A stretch of 64,000 bases of DNA, from NCBI GenBank assembly GCA_023898385.1, contig CP060220.1, positions 868,001-932,000 on the forward strand. Reading direction: 5' to 3'. The notes under the pieces are model-generated. The model was not told the origin of the DNA, did not search any database, and worked only from the letters and a program-made list of their open reading frames with translations. Of this stretch, positions 51,989 through 61,479 are shown piece after piece (within the stretch, counting starts at the first letter, position 1; each line of letters opens with the position of its first letter). The DNA comes from Pseudobdellovibrionaceae bacterium. GTDB lineage: Bacteria > Bdellovibrionota > Bdellovibrionia > Bdellovibrionales > UBA1609. Made by a program: the position numbers and the translations under genes.

Positions 51989-52885
51989 CTAGCTGTCCCC
52001 CAAAACCGATTTAAAAGCGTCTTCTAGTCGACCCTCTTGAATCCGCACATCCATGATAGACTTCATGTCGAGCTTTAGTTCCGTTAATAAATCACCAACG
52101 CCCATCTCGGCTGGCACCCGAAATCGCAGAGATTTCTCTTCCACTTCCACCAACAGGGGATGATCGATTTGAGAAAATTTATCTTTAAAATAAAAACAAA
52201 TTTCTCTTTGCGTTAAATCCTGAACCAATCCCTTTGTGGGGCCCAAGCGAACGAGAGTTCCCTTTTGCAAAATCCCCACCCGATCACATAACTCCTCCGC
52301 CTCTTCAAGGTAATGGGTGGTCAAAAGCACTGTCATACCCTCTGAACGCAGCTCTTGCACAAATTCCCAAAGGTTCGTTCGAAGCTCAATGTCGACTCCG
52401 GCAGTGGGCTCATCAAGCAACAACAGCTCAGGCTCATGAACCAGGGCTTTGGCAATCAACAAGCGCCGTTTCATACCTCCACTCAGTTGTTTCACTCGGC
52501 GATCTCGTTGTTCCCAAAGTTGAAGTCTTTGCAGTAAATAGTCGATTCGGTCTTTGCACCGACGAATTCCAAAAAAGCCTGCGTAAAACTGCAAAATCTC
52601 TGTCACCGTAAAATAGCCATGATTAATTAATTCTTGTGGCACAAATCCTATGCGCATTTTTGCAAGTTTTGGCTCAGACACCACATCGTGACCAAAAACC
52701 TTTACCACTCCTTCAGTAGGTTTTTCGATGGTCACAATAGTAGAAATAATAGAGGTCTTCCCTGCGCCATTGGGACCGAGAAGCCCAAAGATTTCGCCTT
52801 TTTTAAGGGAAAAAGACACATCATTCACAGCTCGAAGTGTGCCGTAGTTTTTCACTAAGTGACTGATTTCTAATGGCTGCTGCAA
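51989..52885 (-). CDS. ABC transporter ATP-binding protein
   Basis: The 298-residue ATPase has Walker A GLLGPNGAGKTS, signature LSGGMKRRLLIAKAL, Walker B LLLLDEPTAG, and the H loop TTHYLEEAEELCDRV. A C-terminal extension with FYFKDKFSQIDHPLLVEV is typical of DrrA/NodI-type exporter ATPases. It is co-transcribed with the ABC-2 permease two bases downstream. The divergent HD-GYP gene is 173 bases away. Confidence 0.92.
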   Translation of the reverse strand: MQQPLEISHLVKNYGTLRAVNDVSFSLKKGEIFGLLGPNGAGKTSIISTIVTIEKPTEGVVKVFGHDVVSEPKLAKMRIGFVPQELINHGYFTVTEILQFYAGFFGIRRCKDRIDYLLQRLQLWEQRDRRVKQLSGGMKRRLLIAKALVHEPELLLLDEPTAGVDIELRTNLWEFVQELRSEGMTVLLTTHYLEEAEELCDRVGILQKGTLVRLGPTKGLVQDLTQREICFYFKDKFSQIDHPLLVEVEEKSLRFRVPAEMGVGDLLTELKLDMKSIMDVRIQEGRLEDAFKSVLGDS

Positions 52886-53058
52886 AATCCACTCTCCTGG
52901 CTGCTGTGTCCTTGCCCTTTGTCTAGCTCGATCTCTTTTTAGCTGAAAACAGCAGTTATAGCCCCCGATGAGGATTTTAAACAGCTTTAGATGCTGTGCG
53001 GCAGGGAAATAAAGGAAAAACAGGTCAAGTCATTGCACTCACGTGTCGATAACAATAC

Positions 53059-54045
53059 ATGGCTGAACTCACTCATAAAAGCATGATACCCATTCCCATC
53101 AGCGAACTGATTGCAGGGATAAAAATACCCGTAGATATATTCGTGCGGCTGGGAGATGCAAAATTTGTGTTGCTGGCTCGCGCCAACACAGTTACCCAAA
53201 AAGATCAGCTCCGCACCTATGAGGGCAAAGAAGTCGAATATCTTTGGGTCAAAAAATCTGAATATGGACGACTCACACGCAAGACCATCGCCATTGCCGG
53301 AGTTGTATTAAACAACGACAATTTAAATGTGGGTCAAAAAAGCCTCGTTCTCACTGCTGCTGCGCAATCTGTATTTAAAGAGCTTACCCACATAGGCTTG
53401 AACCTGGATTCTTTTAGTCATGCCAAAAAAGTGACCGAAGCCACCGTGGCTTTGGTTGAAAACCACAGCACTCTCCATTCACTTATGGAGAGCTTAAAAC
53501 AGTGCTCTGAGCCCACGCTGCGACATTCAATGGCCGTAAGCGTAGTCAGTGTGATGATGGGACAAGCCATGAAGTGGGAGAACAAACTCACTCTTGAAAA
53601 ATTGGCCCTTGGTGGATTGTTGCATGACATCGGAAAAAAAGTATTGCCTCCAGAAATCCTCAACAAACCTCTGGCCATGATGAGTTCAAAAGAAGTGGAG
53701 CTCTACCAAACTCACCCATTTAAAGGCATGGAGATGCTCGTGAGCTTAGGCGTGGTCCCCGATGATGTGGTTTCTATTGTTTACGAACACCATGAAAACT
53801 CTATTGGCCAAGGGTTTCCTCAAAAATTGCGCAATGTGAAAATTCATCCCCTGGCCCGAGTCACAGCTCTGGCAAACGCCTTTATCAATCTAACCATTCC
53901 CTCGCCGGCCCATCCCCATTCAAAAAATCCAAGGGAAGCCTTAATGGTGATTGAACATACCATGGGACAGCCTTATAACAGAGAGACGTTTAGGGCTCTT
54001 AAAGCCATTGTAGATAATGTTCACTTAAAACCCGATGTGGCCTAG
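53059..54045 (+). CDS. unconventional HD-GYP domain protein
   Basis: The N-terminal 130 residues are a separate helix/strand domain. The HD-GYP part has His156 and the HD pair His189-Asp190 (LLHDIGKK), His219 (THPFKGMEML) and His244/His245 (EHHENSIGQGFP). The signature is altered: the usual DGxGYP reads IGQGFP (Gly250-Pro254), and the following ADxFDA reads ANAFINL. The metal His residues remain. A Bdellovibrio protein with a similar loss of the GYP tyrosine (Bd1817) has been studied structurally. It could be a c-di-GMP phosphodiesterase with changed activity or a nucleotide sensor. It overlaps the MutS-like gene by 11 bases. Confidence 0.85.
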   Translation: MAELTHKSMIPIPISELIAGIKIPVDIFVRLGDAKFVLLARANTVTQKDQLRTYEGKEVEYLWVKKSEYGRLTRKTIAIAGVVLNNDNLNVGQKSLVLTAAAQSVFKELTHIGLNLDSFSHAKKVTEATVALVENHSTLHSLMESLKQCSEPTLRHSMAVSVVSVMMGQAMKWENKLTLEKLALGGLLHDIGKKVLPPEILNKPLAMMSSKEVELYQTHPFKGMEMLVSLGVVPDDVVSIVYEHHENSIGQGFPQKLRNVKIHPLARVTALANAFINLTIPSPAHPHSKNPREALMVIEHTMGQPYNRETFRALKAIVDNVHLKPDVA

Positions 54046-55843
54046 TCACCTCATGCCTGTAGTCAAATTTCGAATTGAAAAGCTAGATTGCCATTTGCAC
54101 AAATGGCAAAAAAACCTGTCTCAAACTCAGAGTTTGCGCCTGGGCCTGGGCCTTGCCCTATTCACATTTTCGGGCTTGTTGCCCTGGACAGAATCACCCC
54201 AAATACTTTTTGTTTTTTGGCTTAGTAGCTTTTTTGCCTTTATTTTTTTTGTACTCAGAAGCCGCCGACAAAGGACCTTTATTGATAAACTTTCGGCCCG
54301 CAAACTTTTTTTCAGTCGAGTCTTGGCCCGGCAAAAGGGTCACAGCCCACAAACCAAATGCGGAAACCTCGACCGCCTTCCCATAGATCTACAAGGCGTC
54401 GCTAAAGATTTGCATCTTGTGGGACCGTCCTCTGTATTGGCCATGATCAACGAGTGCGTCACTGACGGAGGCGAACAGCTTTTAGTCAAACAGCTCACTG
54501 AACCTACGTTAGAAAAATCGATCATCGAAGGGCGCCAGCAGCTGATTCAAAAACTCACACGGCTCGCTCCATTTCTGAGTCGGCTCAACACAATTAACCT
54601 GAAAAAAAACCAGCCGCTTGCCGCACAGTTTTTGAAAAAATCTCTCATGCAACCAATTCTTTTAAAAGGGTTTTTTATTTTTGCCGTCGGGCACGGGCTG
54701 CTCTACCCGCTCACTTGGACCCTCGTTGTCTTAAGTCTACTTGGAACCATTCAATGGCAACCGACCCTGCCCCTTGTGGCCTATATCGTTTTTTCGTTCT
54801 GGAGCCGCGGCAAAATCAGCAATGTCTTCTCAAGAGCCCAGGATTTTGGTGAACACTTGCGACACCTTTCGCCCACCTTTGATTTTATTGAATCCCGCAT
54901 GCATCATCCTTCGTTGAAACCGCTGGTTTCAAACATACAAAAAGCCAAGATCTCGCACCGATTGAAATCGCTGGATCGAATCAACGCGGCGTTAAGTGTG
55001 CAAGGGCATCCGTTAGCGTACATTGGTTTTAACCTTATTTTGCCGTGGGATTATATTTTCTCTTATAGACTTGAGCGGTGGCGCAAGACGTTTGCACAAG
55101 ACCTTGATCTACTGATGGATGAACTCTTTGCCCTTGAAGCCAGCATTAGCCTCAGTGTATTTGCCCATTATCAACCAGTCGTGTTCCCTAAAATATCAGC
55201 ATCCAAGCCGGCACTGTTTGAAACTCAAGGACTCTTTCATCCATTGATTCCAAGGGATCAGGTGGTGCCAAACGACTTCAGTATTCCCAATGATAAACGG
55301 CTGATCTTAATCACCGGATCGAATATGTCGGGTAAGTCCACGTTTATGCGCACGGTGGGACTGAATCAAAAACTGGCCATGATGGGGGCCCCCGTTTTTG
55401 CAAAGTCAATGACCACCTTTGTGGGAGACGTGAAAACCTGCTTACAAGTCACCGACAATCTAGAAGCTGGGTATTCTACTTTTTATTATGAAGTGAAAAC
55501 CATCGCTGATTTATTGAAGCAAGCCGAAAATGGAGCCACCTTTATTTACCTTATTGATGAAATATTCCGCGGCACCAATAACCGGGAGCGTCTCATCGGC
55601 AGCGAAGCCGTCTTAAAAAGACTTATTTCCGCACAAAATGCCATTGGTTTTGTCTCCACTCACGATCTGGAGTTGGCGCATCTGGCCGATACCCATTCAC
55701 CGATAAGCAATTGGCATTTTAGGGATGATGTGGAATCGGGTGAGCTTAAGTTCTCCTATAAAGTCCATCCCGGCCCCTGTCCCACCACAAACGCTTTAAA
55801 AATAATGGCCAAAGCAGGGCTACCTGTTCATTTACCCAGTTGA
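54035..55843 (+). CDS. membrane-anchored MutS-like ATPase
   Basis: The 602-residue protein has an N-terminal pair of membrane helices (LRLGLGLALFTFSGLLPW and ILFVFWLSSFFAFIFFVLRS) and another pair at about 205-260. Its C-terminal 190 residues are the MutS ATPase domain: ITGSNMSGKSTFMRTVG (Walker A near 425), LQVTDNLEAGYSTFYYEV, LIDEIFRGTNNRERLIGSEAVL (Walker B) and VSTHDLELAHLAD. The MutS I mismatch-recognition domain and Phe-x-Glu motif are absent. So mismatch repair is unlikely; a membrane-linked DNA role is open. Start ATG 54035 overlaps the HD-GYP gene; ATG 54053 is an alternative. Confidence 0.82.
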   Translation: MWPSHLMPVVKFRIEKLDCHLHKWQKNLSQTQSLRLGLGLALFTFSGLLPWTESPQILFVFWLSSFFAFIFFVLRSRRQRTFIDKLSARKLFFSRVLARQKGHSPQTKCGNLDRLPIDLQGVAKDLHLVGPSSVLAMINECVTDGGEQLLVKQLTEPTLEKSIIEGRQQLIQKLTRLAPFLSRLNTINLKKNQPLAAQFLKKSLMQPILLKGFFIFAVGHGLLYPLTWTLVVLSLLGTIQWQPTLPLVAYIVFSFWSRGKISNVFSRAQDFGEHLRHLSPTFDFIESRMHHPSLKPLVSNIQKAKISHRLKSLDRINAALSVQGHPLAYIGFNLILPWDYIFSYRLERWRKTFAQDLDLLMDELFALEASISLSVFAHYQPVVFPKISASKPALFETQGLFHPLIPRDQVVPNDFSIPNDKRLILITGSNMSGKSTFMRTVGLNQKLAMMGAPVFAKSMTTFVGDVKTCLQVTDNLEAGYSTFYYEVKTIADLLKQAENGATFIYLIDEIFRGTNNRERLIGSEAVLKRLISAQNAIGFVSTHDLELAHLADTHSPISNWHFRDDVESGELKFSYKVHPGPCPTTNALKIMAKAGLPVHLPS

Positions 55844-55875
55844 CCCCCACTTATTTTTTTTCTATTCCAGCAGAT

Positions 55876-56826
55876 ATGGAAAATCTAAATAATCATGTAC
55901 AAGTCACTACGTTTTACAAGTTTATCCCCCTCACTCAGGCCGAGGTCAGCCATCATCGCGATAGCCTTTTAAAGGCCGCAGAAGGTACGGACCTTAAAGG
56001 TCTATTTATTATGGGTAAAGAGGGCGTGAACTCCACCTATGCTGGCCCCAGAGAACAAGCTGAAAATTTAAAGCAGGTGATTGAAACTGTTTTTGGCACC
56101 TCTGACATCACGTACAAAGATAGCTTTTGTGACAGACAGCCATTTAATGATTTTAAAGTGAAAGTACGGGACGAAATCGTCACTATCGGTCGACCCGATT
56201 TGATCCCCCATGAAACAAGACACAATCACTTGTGTCCCGATGAATGGGACCGAGTTTTAAAAGAAGAAGATGTGGTCTGCATCGACACTCGTAACGATTA
56301 CGAATTTGAGGTCGGACACTTTAAGGGCGCCCTCAATCCAGATATTAAACAATTTACAGATTTTCCGGACTACATCCGAAACGCCAACATACCGAAAGAC
56401 AAAAAAGTACTGATCTATTGCACAGGCGGCATTCGCTGCGAAAAGGCTATTTTAGATATGGAGGACGCCGGATACACTAATGTGTTTCAACTAGAAGGCG
56501 GCATCCTCAACTACCTTAAATCGCACCCGCACCAAGAATGGGAGGGCGAATGTTTTGTTTTTGACTACAGGGTCGCCGTAGACCAAGAACTCAACCCGTC
56601 TCACATGTTCAAACTGTGCCCCCACTGTGGTCAGCCAGCCAAAGAAACCATACAGTGTTTACATTGCCATACGGAAGCGGTGGTCTGCGCACATTGTCTT
56701 GAAAAAGATGCAGAACTTTACAAAACCTGCTCCAAAAACTGCGCGCATCACTACCATATGGGTCACCGCTACAAAAAGCCCCACTTTGACGCCAAAATAA
56801 AACGAGGCGAACTACAAAATAAGTAA
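55876..56826 (+). CDS. trhO: tRNA uridine(34) hydroxylase (rhodanese-related)
   Basis: It makes 5-hydroxyuridine at the tRNA wobble position (TrhO/YceA). The 316-residue form from ATG 55876 has an acylphosphatase-like N-terminal part (TTFYKFIPL, GLFIMGKEGVNSTYAG), the VKVRDEIVTIG and HLCPDEW segments, and the rhodanese loop with Cys182 (YCTGGIRCEKA) and Cys188. A C-terminal Cys-rich zinc-like region (CPHCGQPAKETIQCLHC) ends it. The frame opens at TTG 55840 over the MutS-like stop; ATG 55876 matches the family's N terminus better. No strong ribosome site is visible at either. Confidence 0.9.
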   Translation: MENLNNHVQVTTFYKFIPLTQAEVSHHRDSLLKAAEGTDLKGLFIMGKEGVNSTYAGPREQAENLKQVIETVFGTSDITYKDSFCDRQPFNDFKVKVRDEIVTIGRPDLIPHETRHNHLCPDEWDRVLKEEDVVCIDTRNDYEFEVGHFKGALNPDIKQFTDFPDYIRNANIPKDKKVLIYCTGGIRCEKAILDMEDAGYTNVFQLEGGILNYLKSHPHQEWEGECFVFDYRVAVDQELNPSHMFKLCPHCGQPAKETIQCLHCHTEAVVCAHCLEKDAELYKTCSKNCAHHYHMGHRYKKPHFDAKIKRGELQNK

Positions 56827-56890
56827 AAAGCATCTGTTGACACCCCGACAATTGCCCGATACTTTGCAGCACTCAAATCCAAACCCATGT

Positions 56891-56996
<106 letters not shown>

Positions 56997-57053
56997 AATG
57001 CTGAAAGCATTGTGACCTTCGGCACAAATTTAAAAACTGAATAGCAAACATGT

Positions 57054-57130
<77 letters not shown>

Positions 57131-57133
57131 ATC

Positions 57134-57181
57134 AACCCAAATTGGGTGATCTCAAAGAGGTCAGCCATTTTGGGTTTTTTG
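57134..57181 (+). terminator. terminator of initiator tRNA
   Basis: AACCCAAA (57134-57141) pairs with TTTGGGTT (57169-57176), and the run of T continues to 57180. The stem begins three bases after the tRNA CCA. ACCCAA/TTGGGT offers an alternative short stem. Confidence 0.7.
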
Positions 57182-57185
57182 TTAT

Positions 57186-57216
57186 GGGGGGCAGGATTTG
57201 AACCTACAACCTTCGG
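57186..57216 (-). pseudogene. inverted 3' fragment of initiator tRNA
   Basis: Read on the minus strand, these 31 bases match the variable loop, T arm and acceptor 3' strand of tRNA-fMet (57094-57123) with one or two changes (GTTG for GTCG). The fragment lies just past the terminator and can pair with the genuine tRNA 3' half in a read-through transcript. Confidence 0.85.
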
Positions 57217-57234
57217 AGTTTTTGTCGAAGCCCC

Positions 57235-57309
57235 GCTCATAACCCGAAGTTTCGAGCCTGCGGCAAAGGCTGCCAGTGGCAGGCTTTGATGCAGCTCGTG
57301 CCGGAGGCT
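57235..57309 (+). repeat. 75-bp repeat unit R2
   Basis: Second copy of R1, again beginning GCTCATAACCCGAAG from the tRNA anticodon arm. It ends in CCGGAGGC and is followed by GCGGCGAAAGCCGC, a perfect 5-bp GCGGC/GCCGC hairpin with a GAAA loop, and by GTTCAAATCC, again T-arm-like. About ten substitutions from R1. Confidence 0.8.
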
Positions 57310-57563
57310 GCGGCGAAAGCCGCATGTTCAAATCCCTTTGTAAAATTCTTGGCAAAGTCCTTAATTAAACAGCCCCCAACATGATAAGACCCAACTCTGT
57401 CGGCATTACGGATTTCTACAAAACGAAACTACGGAACTATTTTATTATTAGGTACAACCAATCCGCCATCACCGACAATGAAACTCTTCCCCTAGTGGCC
57501 ACTTCAACAATTTCCTGCCGAGCGAGCAATGACATGATGTAGCCACAAAAGGAAGCAGGTACC

Positions 57564-58592
57564 CTAACGCCGGCGTTGCTGCTGCCCGTACCAAAAGGGC
57601 ATGGCCTGATCGCTGAGGGCTTCATCAGGGTACTCGACGGGAATTACTGAATTGATCTGATCCGGACGTCGAACATAGTCGCTTAAGACAAAGGCTCGCC
57701 CCACATCATACGCCGTTGGCTCACTGTAGACAAAACCATTGCTGTCACTTGAAAGCAGTGGGCGCACGAGCACTTTTTGCCCAGACACATGTTGAGCCTG
57801 CAGAAAATCCAAGGGGGTCTTAAAATCGCGCAACGATTTCACTCGCCTTGCCCCTTCTTCTGATACGATCAATAGGTCTTTGATTTTTATCCCTCGTTCT
57901 TTGAGAAAATTCGAAAAATTCACACGGCTCAACTGCAAAGACGTCATCAATCGGCCGTTGTAAGAAAAGGCTTTTGCCCCATCAAATTGAAACCCCTCTT
58001 GCGCCCAAAGTTCACGCCCGCGCCAGTCAGCCAAAGTGGTTATCTTTTTTAGCCCCAATTTGCGCGCCAATGCGTAACTTCGTTCATAAAACGGAAAGCG
58101 AATGCCCCGAGTTTCAGAAAAACCCTCGCGGGTCATCAACCCCTCAAACTCCAAAGCCAGATCGTTGGAAAGGTCATGCCAAACGGATCGAATACCGAAA
58201 CCCACAAGGCCATTGGCACTGTAAAATGCCACCACAACCAAAATCTCATTTCTGGAGTGCTTTCGAAAAAAACCCAGTCGCGACTGCACGGGCAGACCTG
58301 AAGAATTCTGAAAACGAAAGTCGTGAAACAACATATAAGCTTCGTCAATAAATCGAGCCCCCGAAACAGGCAAACCTCGGTAGTCCACTTCTAATTTTTT
58401 TAAGTCATTAAAGAGCTTGATAAAATCGAGGCCCACCCACGGCAACGACGATATTTCACTGAGATCTTGTTCGCTAAGAAAACTTGGGCCCCAATGGCCC
58501 ACTATCAGCTGTTGCTTACACCGGCTTTCGCGGCCCCAAGTTGTGGGACTCAATAACAAAAATACAACGACAAGGAACAAGACCTTTTTCAA
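57564..58592 (-). CDS. exported GNAT-like protein of unknown function
   Basis: The product is about 342 residues. The frame opens at 58658, but AGGAG seven bases before TTG 58592 and the perfect signal peptide it begins (KKVLFLVVVFLLLSPTTWG) favour that start. The mature part contains IGHWGPSFL-like and DFRFQNSSGLPVQSRLGFFRK segments. A stretch RSYALARKLGLKKITTLADWRGRELWAQEGFQFDG resembles the C-terminal half of an acetyltransferase fold. The signal peptide makes a cytosolic acetyl-CoA enzyme unlikely. It converges on the tRNA region. Confidence 0.6.
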   Translation of the reverse strand: MKKVLFLVVVFLLLSPTTWGRESRCKQQLIVGHWGPSFLSEQDLSEISSLPWVGLDFIKLFNDLKKLEVDYRGLPVSGARFIDEAYMLFHDFRFQNSSGLPVQSRLGFFRKHSRNEILVVVAFYSANGLVGFGIRSVWHDLSNDLALEFEGLMTREGFSETRGIRFPFYERSYALARKLGLKKITTLADWRGRELWAQEGFQFDGAKAFSYNGRLMTSLQLSRVNFSNFLKERGIKIKDLLIVSEEGARRVKSLRDFKTPLDFLQAQHVSGQKVLVRPLLSSDSNGFVYSEPTAYDVGRAFVLSDYVRRPDQINSVIPVEYPDEALSDQAMPFWYGQQQRRR

Positions 58593-58734
58593 TCTGCTCT
58601 CCTGAAATTGGGGTGCGGGACATCCAAAAAGGAGAACTAGGTACGAGAAAATGGCCAAAGATTCAAATGGAATTATTGATGGGGGCCCCTTGTCATTTCA
58701 AACAACCAAACCCTGGCCCCCTGTTGAGCGGCAC

Positions 58735-59163
58735 CTACTGCGAGAGACGACAAATAAGATCAAGCCCAATGTTTGGCGAAAACTCTCGCACTGGCATCTG
58801 ACCAAATGGCACAACAAAAGCTTCAAAAGTCACCGCCACCACCGCCTCAAAGACATGGCCACCAAATACGGCAAAGTCACGATCGCCCAGCGAAGCATGA
58901 ATATGTACATAGGGGTCGCCATTTTTCAAAGACACATTACCATGCATGGATATCAACTCATACTCATCAACAAAAGTCTTACGAATGTATTCTTTTTTCT
59001 CGGCATCGTAATATCCCAGCTCAACGTCCTTAAGGGCACCTATGGCATGTAGCTCCCCGCCTTTCCAGTTATATTCTTCCGCAGCTTGGGTCAGCTTCTC
59101 GGCCACCTTCTCTCCTTTTTCGAGCACAACAACAAATCGCCCCTGACTTTCAAAAACATGCAT
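58735..59163 (-). CDS. PPC/DUF296 domain protein
   Basis: The 142-residue protein matches the PPC (DUF296) family: MHVFESQGRFVVVLEKGEKVAEKL, AIGALKDVELGYYD, and HIHASLGDRDFAVFGGHVFEAVVAVTFEAFV with the family's three His/Asp residues suggestive of a metal site. In plants this domain is fused to AT-hooks; bacterial single-domain forms are trimers of unknown activity. GGAG lies before ATG 59163. Confidence 0.85.
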   Translation of the reverse strand: MHVFESQGRFVVVLEKGEKVAEKLTQAAEEYNWKGGELHAIGALKDVELGYYDAEKKEYIRKTFVDEYELISMHGNVSLKNGDPYVHIHASLGDRDFAVFGGHVFEAVVAVTFEAFVVPFGQMPVREFSPNIGLDLICRLSQ

Positions 59164-59439
59164 ATTAGCTCCTCAGCGCCACTGAAATACAAAACAACAA
59201 CATTAGGTGATCGCCTCGATTTACCGCAACAAATCCAGTGGAACAAGAGGATTTAATGAAGTCTTAATCAGAACACCCACAAATTGGATTCTCTAAAGAG
59301 TATAAATTCCGAACACTTCCTGCCGACGACAGTTCCTTTTCTGTCATTGTTGGTGGAGACATGTGAAATGGTAAAAAGTCGAAACTGTGCCCCAATCAGC
59401 CCTTACTGAGGAACCACTCATTACCAAATCAGCCATTGA

Positions 59440-61230
59440 TCATTCAGCCTCGGCCGAGCTCAATCGAACAAAATCGATGGGGCTTACAATACCAATAAGT
59501 TTTTTTGTTCTTGGCTCCACCACCAAAACCCTTGGGTCTCGGGTTTTTTCAATTTTAGATATGGCCTTTAGCACGGTGTCGTCGTCTCGAACCACGGCAC
59601 GAAAAGACTGCATCACTTCGCTCACTTTTTGCTTAGGGTGCTTTGAAGCTAAACGCTGCAACGTCTCACTCGTTAAAACTCCAAGGAGTTGCCGGTCGGC
59701 ATTCACAACGGGGTAAATGGAGTGACCGTATTGAATAAGTTTATTTGACGCCTCCAATACGGTCATGGATTCATGGGCCAAATGCAACTCCGTAGTCATA
59801 ATGTCGCGCACCAAGGTGATGGACATGACGTTAACTGAGATGTCATTTACAAATCGAATTCCCTTGCGTTTAAGCTTCAATGAATAAATCGAATCTTTTG
59901 AAATCGCCCAAGCCACCTGATCTGCAGCAACACACACAAACATCAATGGCAAAATGATTGAATAATCAAGGGTCATCTCAAAAAGTATAACTATGGCGGT
60001 AAATGTGGCCCGTCCTGTTGCTGAAAAAAGTGCCGCCATTCCGACCAAGGCATAACCTCCATAACCCCCAGTCATCCCAGGAAAGTACGAATTCACAAAA
60101 TATCCAAAGGCCCCGCCCAACATAGCGCCAACAAAGAGCGACGGCGCAAATACGCCGCCAGACCCACCACTGGCTAAAGTTAAGCTGGTTGCAAAAATCT
60201 TCAAGAACACAAGCCCCAACATGAGTGGGAATGTGCTCTCTTGCTGAAGGACCGAAGATACCGTTTCATATCCAACGCCCAAGGTTTGTGGAAATATCAG
60301 GGCCACCGCAGCCAAGATAATTCCGCCCAGAAGAGGTTTAATCCAAAATGGCCATTTTAAACCCGCAAAGAAATCTTCAAAGCCATACACAGCCTTGATG
60401 AGAACGACTCCCACAATGCCAGCCAGAACACCCAGTACCAAATAGAAAATGAGTTCATTGGGGCCATTTAAGTGGTATTGCGGAACAAAAAACGCAGGTT
60501 CGTTACCTAAATGAAACCGCGACACTACGGTTGCAAACACAGAAGATATCACCAGAGGCACAAAAGATTTTGTCTTCAACTCTAACACAATAATTTCGAT
60601 GGCAAAAATCACCCCCGCAATGGGCGCATTAAATGTAGCCGCGACGGCTCCGGCAGCACCACACCCCACGAGTGTTTTAAGTAATTTAGGGTCCAGCTTT
60701 AAAAATTGTCCGATCGCCGAACCCATGGCAGAACCAATCTGAACTATGGGACCTTCACGCCCCACAGATCCGCCAGTAGCAATGGTTATGCTCGACGCCA
60801 GCGCCTTGATCGCTACAATTCTCCCCCGCATCCGCCCGCTACGAGTCATCACCGCTTCAATGACCTCAGGCACACCATGACCTTTTGCTTCTGGAGCAAA
60901 AAACCGTGTCAATAACGTGGCCACCAACAACCCCATTGGAAGAATCAGCAACAACCATAGTCCTCGCACATGGTCCAAAGGCGATATCAAATGCCAGTCC
61001 ATCTGGTGATGTAAAAATGTGTTCTGAAAGAAACCAATCAGATACCTAAAACCGATAGCCGCATATCCAGCAAATACACCGACTCCAATTGCAATCGTAT
61101 TGAGATGAAACACCTCTTTGTTGGTCGTGGGCCTGATGTATGTACTACTCAAGCTTTGCCATGTCTTGGGAATCTCGCGAATAGCCGTTCTCGTGATTTT
61201 TGGTATGTCTATGATATTTTTCGATTTCAT
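59440..61230 (-). CDS. CLC-family chloride/proton antiporter with CBS domains
   Basis: The 596-residue membrane protein has the CLC selectivity motifs GSVGREGPIVQIGS (gating Glu present, near residue 156), GAAGAVAATFNAPIAGVIFAIEI and GGSGGVFAPSLFVGAMLGG. Two CBS domains follow (MTTELHLAHESMTVLEASNKLI and VMQSFRAVVRDDDTVLKAISKIEKT), which in this family bind nucleotides and gate transport. A Glu at the gate indicates antiport or a gated channel rather than an open pore; the internal proton Glu equivalent was not located. It is divergent from purT. Confidence 0.93.
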   Translation of the reverse strand: MKSKNIIDIPKITRTAIREIPKTWQSLSSTYIRPTTNKEVFHLNTIAIGVGVFAGYAAIGFRYLIGFFQNTFLHHQMDWHLISPLDHVRGLWLLLILPMGLLVATLLTRFFAPEAKGHGVPEVIEAVMTRSGRMRGRIVAIKALASSITIATGGSVGREGPIVQIGSAMGSAIGQFLKLDPKLLKTLVGCGAAGAVAATFNAPIAGVIFAIEIIVLELKTKSFVPLVISSVFATVVSRFHLGNEPAFFVPQYHLNGPNELIFYLVLGVLAGIVGVVLIKAVYGFEDFFAGLKWPFWIKPLLGGIILAAVALIFPQTLGVGYETVSSVLQQESTFPLMLGLVFLKIFATSLTLASGGSGGVFAPSLFVGAMLGGAFGYFVNSYFPGMTGGYGGYALVGMAALFSATGRATFTAIVILFEMTLDYSIILPLMFVCVAADQVAWAISKDSIYSLKLKRKGIRFVNDISVNVMSITLVRDIMTTELHLAHESMTVLEASNKLIQYGHSIYPVVNADRQLLGVLTSETLQRLASKHPKQKVSEVMQSFRAVVRDDDTVLKAISKIEKTRDPRVLVVEPRTKKLIGIVSPIDFVRLSSAEAE

Positions 61231-61479
61231 GGGACGTGCACCCTACACCCATTCTGATAAAAACATAAGCGTTGATATTTCAATCTTCAAAAAAAACGCC
61301 ATCTCTTACATGTTTTAAAACCTGTGGATCGCCCTAACCTCTACCCGGACTCAATAGTAGCGCACCGATCCCACCTTTGACATCGCTCATTTGACACACA
61401 CAACCCCGCAATTATAGGTCGACAATGGAGTTTCTATTGGCTATGAATGATCTCTCATTGCTCGAGAGGGAGGCGACCC

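Noticed and set aside
57564..58592. Cytoplasmic GNAT acetyltransferase
   Set aside because: The acetyltransferase resemblance covers only a part, and the protein begins with a good signal peptide.
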